Of a stretch of DNA of 64,000 nucleotides, positions 41,229 to 49,647 are shown piece after piece; the stretch's first letter is position 1, and every line of letters begins with the position of its first letter. Made by a program: the position numbers and the translations under genes. The notes under the pieces were generated by a model that was given only the letters and a program-made list of their open reading frames with translations, was not told the origin of the DNA and searched no databases. This DNA comes from Plasmodiophora brassicae. Lineage: Eukaryota > Endomyxa > Phytomyxea > Plasmodiophorida > Plasmodiophoridae. The stretch is taken from contig JASFAU010000018.1 of assembly GCA_039704465.1 (NCBI GenBank), forward strand, positions 248,001 to 312,000. The letters are read 5' to 3'.

Positions 41229-41738
41229 ATGCGATTAATGACATGGATTGCATTTATTCTGCCTGTTGTGGCGCCCGCTGCGTCCGCCACAGGCGCGGGT
41301 CGGGACGGCGCTGGTCGGGCTATGCCCAGTTGTCATCAAGCCTTCGCCGTACCGGTGGACGTTGCCGAGGATAATGATGTCGACACGAGTTGCCGTTGGG
41401 TCACGAGGGACGAGGAGCAGGGAGAATCGACCTTCTGGGTCGTCAAAGACAAGCCGGCGGCGTCCGTAGGCAATGACGGCACGGAAACGCTGCTTCGCTG
41501 GTCATATGTCGATGGCGTGCCATATCCATGGCGGTCTAGGTCCCCGGCAACACCTGAGCACCAACTTTCGCCAACCGTCGACCGATCCGCGAACTGTTTC
41601 TCCGAGCAGACTTTGATCATTCGCCCAAGGACGCCGGTGCATTCCCCAGGGTTTATGAAACGGCCCGGCGCGATGAAGAGAATTCTCAAGTGCCTGTTTG
41701 CCTGCTCTCGTACTGAAAGCCCTCCCTTTGTGTTCTAA
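41229..41738 (+). CDS. putative secreted protein, unknown function
   Basis: A 169-residue frame opens with MRLMTWIAFILPVVAPAAS, a good signal peptide with a likely cleavage after ASA. The mature part has few Cys, an acidic stretch (DVAEDNDVDTS) and a basic Cys-containing C terminus (MKRILKCLFACSR). There is no transmembrane helix or recognised domain. The opposite strand is also partly open, but it lacks a signal peptide. It lies head-to-head with the PDCD2-like gene, about 160 bp apart. Confidence 0.45.
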   Translation: MRLMTWIAFILPVVAPAASATGAGRDGAGRAMPSCHQAFAVPVDVAEDNDVDTSCRWVTRDEEQGESTFWVVKDKPAASVGNDGTETLLRWSYVDGVPYPWRSRSPATPEHQLSPTVDRSANCFSEQTLIIRPRTPVHSPGFMKRPGAMKRILKCLFACSRTESPPFVF

Positions 41739-42024
41739 ATCGTGGCATCAAAAGCGTTATACGTCCCCCAGTCCGCCGTCGAACTTCCGCTTCTGACAAG
41801 CAATGGCAAAGTATAGCAATCGCAGGAACCAACGGGTCGGGAAACGGCAGACGGTCGCCGTGCGAGGGTCCATAGATGGAGCCACTACCGGATCGGATGC
41901 CCTTCCCGATTTTTCGAGAACAACGGGGATTCCCTGGCGCGGGGACTGTCAGCGACTTCGCTCTGTGGAAGAACAACCTCTTCGTAGTGTGGTCTAGTCG
42001 GCGTTTACCAATCGTCACTGGCGT

Positions 42025-42303
42025 ATGGCGTCGTTTATAACCGTATGGATTCTGGGCATGTTCAGCGGCGTCGCGTACAACAGTCTGCAGTGCAAATGCC
42101 ACCGCTGTGCCGACAAGTTCCACGAGTCCATAACCGCAGCTGCACGGCGGTCGGCATCCACTTCGCAAGGCATGACGACTACCTTTGGAAAGCGACGGGA
42201 AGACGCTAAACTCGCCAGGCTGACCAGTCACGAAGTCAAACAACGAGCGGTTGTTACTGCTGTACTTGTGCTGATTGCCAGCTCTGCATATTATGCCCTG
42301 TAG
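42025..42303 (+). CDS. small membrane protein with two terminal hydrophobic segments
   Basis: A 92-residue ATG-started frame has a hydrophobic N terminus (MASFITVWILGMFSGVAYN), a short C-x-C-x2-C (CKCHRC) just after it, a Ser/Lys/Arg-rich middle and a hydrophobic C-terminal tail (VTAVLVLIASSAYYAL). That layout fits a small two-helix or tail-anchored membrane protein, for instance in mitochondria or ER. I see no intron and no known family. Its size makes chance possible. Confidence 0.45.
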   Translation: MASFITVWILGMFSGVAYNSLQCKCHRCADKFHESITAAARRSASTSQGMTTTFGKRREDAKLARLTSHEVKQRAVVTAVLVLIASSAYYAL

Positions 42304-42975
42304 AGAGGATACGCTCATCATTCATCGATCAGTGCGCTCACATAACATCACAGACATACATATCGTTAATAATCATGTGATAATACCTGCATGCCAAACA
42401 ATGCCACCGGAGCCAATCGGATTCTCTGCGTTTGTGTAGAGTCCACACTTTCAAGGAAATGTCGTCGACAACCTTAGTTTTCTTGCGCTTTCCGTACTCT
42501 GCAACAGCATCGGCTGTCGTCACTGTAAATGGTTACCGTTTCCTACTTGACCGGACAAACCGTGCCAAGGAGAAAGAAGCACGGAACATATTATAGAATA
42601 CATATCGGGCAGTTTCAACTACCGAGATCGACATTCAAGTAGATGGCGATATACGACCCACGTAGCGCTGGTGCATAGTTAGCGCGCAAGGGCAACGCCT
42701 CCCGGTGACGAGGGCAAATTGAGGAAATACATATTGTTGAAACATCCCAGCACGAGGTCATGGGATATGGTTGCCGACAGGAGTAACCATAACAGCGAGC
42801 TGCGGGGCTTACCGTTGTGACGAGGAGGCAGTGCTGACATTTTTCACCGTTCTGCTTGCATCAACAACAACAAGCATGTCAAGTCATAAAGCGCATTCAC
42901 ACTCACAGATCTGTGAGCAGTCCGCGCGTGTCTTCGGAGTCCGCCACGGAGTCCGGGGATCCATCAGACGTTACC
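42304..42975. other. spacer with one possible minus-strand exon
   Basis: About 670 bases precede TSR1. A minus-strand frame at 42523-42338, beginning after a TTTACAG acceptor-like site and encoding AVAEYGKRKKTKVVDDISLK, may be the end of an unrecognised gene, but nothing joins to it. The rest shows no clear feature apart from a 19-mer shared with the PDCD2 gene at about 42937-42955. Confidence 0.3.
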
Positions 42976-45317
42976 ATGGGGACCGATTCCCAGCACCATC
43001 ATCGTAAAGAATTCGATGGCCCGAAGCCGTTCAAGGGAAAGTCCAAAGGCAAGGCTAAGCGCAGCGTCAAAGGCCGAATCGACCACACCGTGGGATCCGT
43101 AAATGCCTTGAGCAGCGTTCCGCGCGCGCAGCGCTTAAACACTCTGCGGCAATTACGGCAGCAGAAGACTGCCATCGCAAAAGAACGTCAGCGTCTTGGG
43201 CATGGAAACGAGGAACCGCCTAAGATTGTCGGGTTCATACCGTGCCATTTTGAGGCAGACGCTCGTGCTGCTCGAAATCTCATGCTGACGGCCTGCCATT
43301 CGAGTCCCGATCTTCTCATCCGAGACGGGCCTATATCGCTGCAGATGACTGCGCCTGGTGCCAAGAAATCCGTTCGTGTCACGTTCGTAGACGCTCAACC
43401 GCAATCGACATGCTCGGCGCTTGACGTCGCTAAGGTTGCTGACGTTCTTGTCCTCGTTACGACGCCACGGTACTCTCAAGCGGACACCAACGAAATGTTC
43501 GGCGTCGACGAGCATGGTGAATCCATCATTCGAATGATCAAAGCGCAAGGCATGCCTGCACTTGTCGTCCTCCATCAAGGATTGGTTGCCTCGGTGCCCG
43601 CCAAGCATGTCCCGCTCGTCCGGCGAACGTCACAACGATACCTCCAGACGCTGATCGCCTCCAAACCCATCCGAATTTTGTCTGCTGACCTGCCTGAAGA
43701 ATGCGGCGATATGATACGCGCCATCGATAACGCGCGTCTTCGTGACATCACTTGGCGACAGTCGCGCCCTTACATGCTCGTGGACAACGTTACCGTCTCG
43801 GCGACTGGAGAGGTTGACGTGTGTGGCTTCATTCGTGGAATGGATTGCCCGTGGTCCCCGAACGCTCTTGTACGTTTCATTGCCTCCGCTGTTGGGGCAC
43901 CACTAATATGTCACAGGTCCATGTTACCGGGTTCGGCGACTTTCAGGTCGACTGCATCGAAGTGGCAACCAAGAACGGGTCGGATATGTGTGACGACGAG
44001 ACCATGTTCAATGCGGACCCGTCGCGTCGTGCGTCGCTGGTCGGTCTGGCTGAATTGGACCCGCTGGCGAGGGAGCAGTCGCTGATCACCGAGGAGGAGA
44101 TGCAAGAAGGCGACGAAGCCGCCGCTCTTGCTGAACGTCAGGAACAGCTGATGCGTCGTGGCCTGTCAGAAACGCAGGCGGCCTGGGAGTCCATCATGTC
44201 CGGTTCCGATAACGACGAGGTACGCGACGTCGTCGCTGTTACCGTACAGATCGCTTACTTTGTACAGGACGAACACGAAGCAGTCGATATGGCGGACGAA
44301 GGTGCTGATCACATGTCGTTGGCACAGAAATTTCGTATGGAACGCGATGAGCTGGAATTTCCGGACGAAGTCGACGTTCCCCTGGACCAGAGCGCGAGGG
44401 ACCGGTTCCAGAAGTACCGTGGCCTGAAACAGTTCGTTGGATCCTCCTGGGATCCAATGGAGAACCTTCCGCTGGAGTACGGCCACATCGTCAGGTTCCA
44501 GTCATTCGAGGCAACTCAGCGTCGGGTGATGCTGGAAGCGTGCGAGGCAGCCGGCCCCGTCCCCGGTTCCTACGTTCGGATCCGCATCGCGGGCGCTCGC
44601 GAATTGGCCACGTCCATGGCCTCGGCATCGCCGCTGATCGTCTCGATGCTGTACCAGCATGAAAGACAGGTCTCTGTATCACATTACAAGGTTCGCCGAA
44701 CAACGGGCTACGATAAACCCGTCAAGTCCAAGGAGCCCGTCGTGTTATCAGTCGGGTTCAGAAGGTTCCCTGCAAGGCCCGTCTACTCCGATGATTCACC
44801 CAGCGCCGACAAGCATCGTATCGAGCGGTTCCTGCACGCGAACCGGTATGCAATTGCATCGGCGTACGCGCGAGTCATGTTCGGCACCGCTCCCGTGCTG
44901 ATGTTCGAAGACAGCCCGACAGCGAGGTTGATCGCCACCGGGACAACGTTCGGCTGCGATCCGAACCGACTGAACATCAAGCGTATCGTGCTGACCGGCT
45001 ACCCGATCCGGATCCACAAGCGCCGTGCCGTTGTCCGGTACATGTTCTTCCGTCCGGTACGTTCGTCTCGACGCGTCGTCGCATGTCTGTATTAACGGTG
45101 CTCCGCTGCCAACCAGGACGATATCCGGTGGTTCAAGCCGGTGCCGCTGACGACGAAGGGCGGCCTGGTCGGCCAGATCGACGAGCCGCTCGGCACGCAC
45201 GGGTACTTCAAGTGCTCGTTCAACGGGTTCCCCAAGTACAACGACACGATCTGCATGAACCTGTACAAGCGGCAGTTCCCGCCGTGGTCCGAGGAACTAT
45301 TCCAAGGCCGTCTCTGA
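42976..45317 (+). CDS. TSR1: TSR1, 40S pre-ribosome assembly factor
   Basis: Four exons (42976-43869, 43917-44219, 44268-45056, 45117-45317) give 728 residues; human TSR1 has 804. The N terminus is basic (KPFKGKSKGKAKRSVKGR), the G-domain-like part contains FVDAQPQSTCSALDVAKVAD and lacks functional GTPase motifs, as in other Tsr1. The acidic insertion with KFRMERDELEFPDEVDVPLD is followed by the family hallmark FQKYRGLKQFVGSSWDPMEN. The C-terminal translation-factor-like domains end with DIRWFKPVPLTTKGG and LGTHGYFKCSFNG. TSR1 is a catalytically inactive relative of BMS1 that sits on late pre-40S particles and blocks premature translation-factor binding. Introns are 47, 48 and 60 nt. Confidence 0.96.
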
Positions 45318-45448
45318 TTACAGCACACACAGTCGATTGACAGTTTACAGGGCGCGCGCGCGCGTTGCGTGTCGCTCGTGCAGGAGCTACGACCCGGAGG
45401 CGTGCGTCATTGTGATTTTGGGGGGCCCACACTCGAGAAGGTCGCGAC

Positions 45449-46382
45449 ATGGCGGCGGCGGCGACGACGCTGCAGCCTGTGGTGATCGTGGCGCCCAGCA
45501 GGGTGCCGCGCGGCTTTATGCCCGCCATGACGGCGTCTGGACAGTTTCGGGTTCGCACTGATGACAGCATCGCGCCGAGGTCGTGTGAATTTAGTCGTGG
45601 GTGCGGCGCGGGTTGCCCCGAAACTGACGGTTTGTGGTGGCCAGCCTGATCATACCGTCTGCTGTTAGCGTCGCGTGCGTTGTCGCTGCCGAAGACCAGT
45701 GGCTGGTCCAGTAGGTGTGTGACCGCAATTCATGGGTTATGGCACTGATTGGTCCGCAAGCGCTCATCGTGAGAAGCTGTTGGAGAACTGCACACGAGTC
45801 TGCAAGACCTTCCAGCAGTCGTTTCTTCTATGCATCATCAGCACCGAACTCGGCCGTCAGCTGCTGCTGGAATTCCAGTCGTAGGTCTTGAGGGTGAATG
45901 CCTGATAACATTGCTCATAAGACGTCTCCGCAGGAAGAACCTGAGGTCGTTGCCGCAGGTCGTCATGTGCAAGTCTGTCGACGACGTTCCCAAAGTTGTC
46001 GCCTGCCTGGTGCGCGCTTTCCGAGGCGAAACGTCGGCGAGCCGCGAGCGACGGGTCAAACAGGTACTTATCATCATCATCCGGCCACGCTTGAAACACG
46101 TTCCCCTATGTGTGTGCCTCCCAGCTATTCGAATCACGTTCCGGGCCACATGTAGCGCGAGAAGTCCTGTCAAACATGCCGGGCGTCGACCCACAGGAAA
46201 TGTGAGCGTCGCAGTCGGTGCGTTGTCGGCGCGCGTCACGTCTGACCCGTCGCAGGGCATTGCTTCAAGACTGTCTCGGATCCATCAAGCGCATATCGCA
46301 AGCGACGCCCGCGGAGATGATTAGGTCCACGCCCGTGTCTTCGAAAACGGCCGCCTACGTGGCGCGTTTCTTCTCCAGTTGA
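45449..46382 (+). CDS. ERCC4/XPF-family nuclease-fold protein with C-terminal HhH2 (FAAP24/ERCC1-like)
   Basis: The 3' exons are firm: one ending at 45880, then 45934-46063, 46125-46201 and 46256-46382, all in phase. They encode VCKTFQQSFLLCIISTELGR, LRSLPQVVMCKSVDDVPKVV and, at the C terminus, a tandem helix-hairpin-helix: VAREVLSNMPGVDPQEMALL then IKRISQATPAEM to the end. That order (end of an ERCC4 nuclease fold, then HhH2) is shared by XPF, ERCC1, EME1 and FAAP24. The active-site GDxxxERK of XPF/MUS81 is not seen, favouring a non-catalytic partner such as ERCC1 or FAAP24. The second HhH lacks the usual Gly-hairpin. The first exon, from the ATG at 45449, and the join to 45761 are uncertain. 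It should bind DNA forks or flaps as a heterodimer. Confidence 0.6.
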
Positions 46383-46502
46383 CGATAAAGTGCAGTCGCA
46401 ATTTGTTGCTGTGCAGCACCGTCTGACGCCTGCCCTGTGGGTAGTGCCAGTGCTGCTGACTGGTACCGCCGCGCCCAGGGACTCCGCAGAGTGTCGCCCG
46501 CG

Positions 46503-47795
46503 ATGGATGTCGATGCGGTTCGTGCGGACCAGGAGTCGATTGCGGCGGCGATCGACGCCATCGTTGGCCTGCGCCTGGCCGTCATGGACGTGCTCGAGTC
46601 GTGGCGGAACACGTTCCTCGACGGGACCGGGACGTTCGCGGCCGTCGTCAAGCAGCGCCGGGCGGCGCTCGATGCGGCCCTGGCGGCGTTCAAGGAGGCT
46701 ATCGCCGGCATCAAAGGTTTGTGTAGCTGCTGGTCAACGGTACAAAACGGTCGACTTATATTCAAGCAGACACCATCGTTATTTCACCTGACTTTCCTGG
46801 TCCAGTCAGCCTATCCCGCGTGTACGTCGCGGTAGGGTACACCGTTACCTGCGTCTGCTCACCGCTCTGCGTTCGTAGAGTGTCGAAATTCGCCACGGTA
46901 TCTGCAGAGACACCGATTGCCGTATGTGACCGTGCAGATCGAGACCGACCCAAAGTCGACGTTCTGTCAAGGTCTGTATCGTGTTTGCCTAGTACGTCAC
47001 CCCTGTGCCTGATCCAACGCCAGAGCGCATCGTGCCGCGCTTCACAAAGCATTTCCTGAAATCGCTTGTCGAAGCAATATCCGCGAGGTAGCCGAAGGGT
47101 CAGGGTGTCCTACTGGACAGCGTGCATCGTTTAGACCAAACACGGCTCACGGTATGTTTGTAGATCGCTGTCATTTCAGGAGGTGCTTCGCGAGCTTCAG
47201 CAGCAACACCCGAAACTCATGCTGGAGTACCAGTGCAACAATGCGGACCGTGCACTCACAGTTAGACATGACGTGCTGTTGTGCTTGCTGTCGGCGTCTA
47301 ACGACGTGAACAGGTCCGGGTCGAGAATGTCTTCCGGGCGACGATTGCATTCCCGTCGGGCTATGGTGACAACGACGACAAGTCGTACGAGATGGGACGA
47401 ATCAACGTCCTGGGATGGAACGAGCGTTACGCTGATGTCGACGATGCGCTATGGTGCGCGTCTGCGTTCTGTGTCTTTCGGCGATTGACGCTTGTTGCCT
47501 TCTCGACGGCGTCCCATCTGGCGGCTTCTTCTTCTTCTAGCCTCCACGCTCTTCGACGATTTATCGTAATATCGGGCTACATGATCTGATCTGCAGCGTT
47601 TGCTGAATCTGCACATAGACATGGCTCATCCAGTTCGAGAACCTGTTTACGGCCAGCTGCGGGGGTTGTCAACGCGTACTTATGCACGACTCTGACGAAT
47701 TCATGTTTGTCCCGCCGACGCATCGGGCCATCGATGACTCGCGGCCGTTCCACCCTCAGTGTTACGAGACCGTGAAGACGCTACGCACACGATAA
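46503..47795 (+). CDS. MED27: Mediator complex subunit 27
   Basis: The first exon (46503-46716) encodes a helical start (AIDAIVGLRLAVMDVLESW) equal to the MED27 N-terminal coiled coil. Later exons are about 47166-47269, about 47321-47569 and about 47630-47795; one or two middle exons between 46717 and 47088 are only partly resolved (one carries FTKHFLKSLVEAIS). The C terminus is diagnostic: LRRFI-TWLIQFENLFTASC then GGCQRVL and FHPQCYETV, which matches the MED27 zinc-binding end (C-x2-C ... H-x3-C). The preceding VENVFRATIAFPSG and CVFRRLTLVAFSTASHLA also align. MED27 lies in the Mediator tail/upper middle and links activators to RNA polymerase II. The protein seems complete, about 300 residues. 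Confidence 0.8.
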
Positions 47796-47836
47796 AGACT
47801 ATACGACGTTCAACAACACCGGTCGATTTTACGTCG

Positions 47837-48256
47837 TCACGATTCAGAGGACGATTCTCGCTTCAAGAGAACCTTGTGTCTGCCCTTCTTGCAACCAATC
47901 GCGTCACGTTCTTCAGCTTCGCAGCAGCTCCACATCCCGAACGTCTCGGAGTCTGAGTCCAGCTCGCGCCCATCGCCTTCGACGTCGTAGAAGATACCCG
48001 TATGGTAGATGCATGCACCGTCGGGCTCGTCCGCATCTACGACGTTGCGGCAACGGGAACAACGAGCAACCGCTGAAGCGGAGCCGCCGGACTCCAGTTG
48101 TCGGATTCGCGCCTCCAGTTTCGCATTCTTCGCGCGAAGCTTCCGAATGGTTTTCCGGGCCGTGTCGTTCTCGGCGATCAGCGATCGCGATCGCCGCTTG
48201 ACCTGACGTAGCAACGCCTTCAGCGACTGGGCAGCCCCAGATTCAGTCGCCACCAT
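47837..48256 (-). CDS. coiled-coil protein with C-terminal CHORD-like zinc motif
   Basis: A single exon of 139 residues starts at the ATG at 48256. Residues 10-55 form a basic, leucine-zipper-like coiled coil (LKALLRQVKRRSRSLIAEN, KLRAKNAKLEARIRQLES). After a Gly/Ser linker comes CSRCRNVVD, then ACIYHTGIFYDVEGD, MWSCCEAEERDAIGC and KKGRHK. The spacing C-x2-C, C-x2-H-x-G-x-F, W-x-CC, GC-x2-GxH is what is seen in CHORD-type and related zinc modules, although here it is a single, shortened copy. CHORD proteins are Hsp90/SGT1 co-chaperones; related small proteins in fungi and protists are uncharacterised. It converges on MED27, 41 bases away. Confidence 0.6.
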   Translation of the reverse strand: MVATESGAAQSLKALLRQVKRRSRSLIAENDTARKTIRKLRAKNAKLEARIRQLESGGSASAVARCSRCRNVVDADEPDGACIYHTGIFYDVEGDGRELDSDSETFGMWSCCEAEERDAIGCKKGRHKVLLKRESSSES

Positions 48257-48649
48257 GGCTGCACAGGCTCCGGTGTGCCTTTGGGTCAGCGGATTCCCGA
48301 CTGCGCCAAAACTCCGCCATCGCGCAGTCTTCTTGGTACGTCACATTGCAATAGACGCAGACCAGCAAGCCCGCAGCTTGCCGCTTGCCCACGTTGTCAA
48401 GCGACCGTCTTCATAATGCAAAAACCGCTGTTCAAGACAGACGACGGCGTGTATTGTGGACGAGCGGAACACGGCGGTCTTACACGAATCCCGTCTATAT
48501 CCCGCGATACGATCGTCATACCCCTGCGGTACAGTCAGGTCAGGGGGCCCGGCGGCGGATTTGTAGGACACGGGGTTTTTCTCCACGAGACCACGACAGT
48601 GGGTGTGTGACTGGCTCCGTCTGCATTCCAGATCCGGAGCCCGTCGTCA

Positions 48650-49454
48650 ATGATGGCGGTGCGGCGGCGGCGGCCGGCGTTCATTGGCGTATCGCCATCG
48701 ACAGCATCAATGGCGGGCGCCAGGCCGAACCCGCAGCGTCTGTACGTCCCCGACTCCAATCACATGTTCCACGCGCCGGAAGAGATGCCGCACACGGACG
48801 GGCACGACAACCACCCGTCGTCTCCCTCGGATGACGTCGTTAGCGACGATATTGGCGTCCTGGATTTAACATCTGACACGTGGGACCGCGACAACGTCGT
48901 CGTTCCCGAGTCTCCTGAAATTGTCGCTCAAAGATCGCAGACCGAGGGCGACAACGGCCGAGCGCAACTCCCATCCAGGACGTCGATTGAGGGAACGATC
49001 CTCGTCCATCACATGCTTCCAGGCTGGCTTTCCGACATCGAATTGCTCGACGACAACGCCGGTTTAGGTGCAGACCCCAGACTGTCCTGTTCGGCAGAAC
49101 CTAGCGGTGTTGCAGGTGCCCTTCCTTACCAAGAATATCATCCCGCTCGTTCGCCTGCCCGTCTCCCTAAGTTCGTACCGAGGCAGATGATGCTATCTCC
49201 TTATGCTGACGAACGTCAACAGAAAGCGGGTTCGCGCGAACCAGAACGCCGCCGGCAAACCCGGCAAGAGGTCCGGGAAATCGTGGAAGCCGTGGCAGTG
49301 GAACAACAAGAAGAAGCGTCAGCCGCGATCCAAGAGCACAGGGCCTCAACCGCGCCGTGGCAGGAGACCGTCGTCGTCGTCGTTCCAGGCGCGCGCCCCG
49401 GTCGACCTCGCCGAAGTCGAACGCAGAGAGCGCCTGTTCGGCGTCGAAATGTAA
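48650..49454 (+). CDS. basic-tailed nuclear-type protein of unknown function
   Basis: Exons 48650-49061, 49116-49170 and 49223-49454 join in phase to 232 residues; the 54-nt first intron keeps the frame, and a continuous frame to 49546 exists but reads less like protein. The N-terminal half is acidic and Ser/Pro-rich (DDVVSDDIGVLDLTSDTWD) and the C-terminal half is extremely basic (KPGKRSGKSWKPWQWNNKKK), ending DLAEVERRERLFGVEM. The charge layout is typical of nucleolar or chromatin-associated factors. I recognise no family. Confidence 0.5.
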
Positions 49455-49536
49455 TTTATATGTACATAAGGCGCCTGGAGCGGGCAAGCTCCGGCCAGGT
49501 TCCAGACGCACAACTGGCAAGATGCCAAGCCCTGGA

Positions 49537-49546
49537 CTATATATAG
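49537..49546 (+). promoter_or_regulatory. TATA-box-like sequence upstream of the RhoGEF gene
   Basis: CTATATATAG lies about 100 bp before the ATG at 49648 in an otherwise GC-rich spacer. The position fits a core promoter for the RhoGEF gene. It is a perfect 10-bp palindrome, so it could also be read from the other strand. Confidence 0.4.
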
Positions 49547-49647
49547 GATTGGTGGCGCAGTTGCGCAGTTGTTCGTTTATAGCAACGGGGCGACAGAGCG
49601 CATTCGGTGGAGACTCGACCGACGGCCGTCGCTGCCGCCGCCCTGCC

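Noticed and set aside
40776..41738. A 320-residue plus-strand frame crossing the PDCD2 start
   Set aside because: The first half is antisense to PDCD2; only the part from 41229 has a signal peptide, so the shorter gene was annotated.
41686..42321. A 211-residue minus-strand frame
   Set aside because: Its composition is that of a shadow frame, and it overlaps the small membrane protein on the other strand.
47080..47182. A GC donor in MED27
   Set aside because: Using the TTTGTAG acceptor near 47165 restores frame with a GT donor, so no unusual intron is required.
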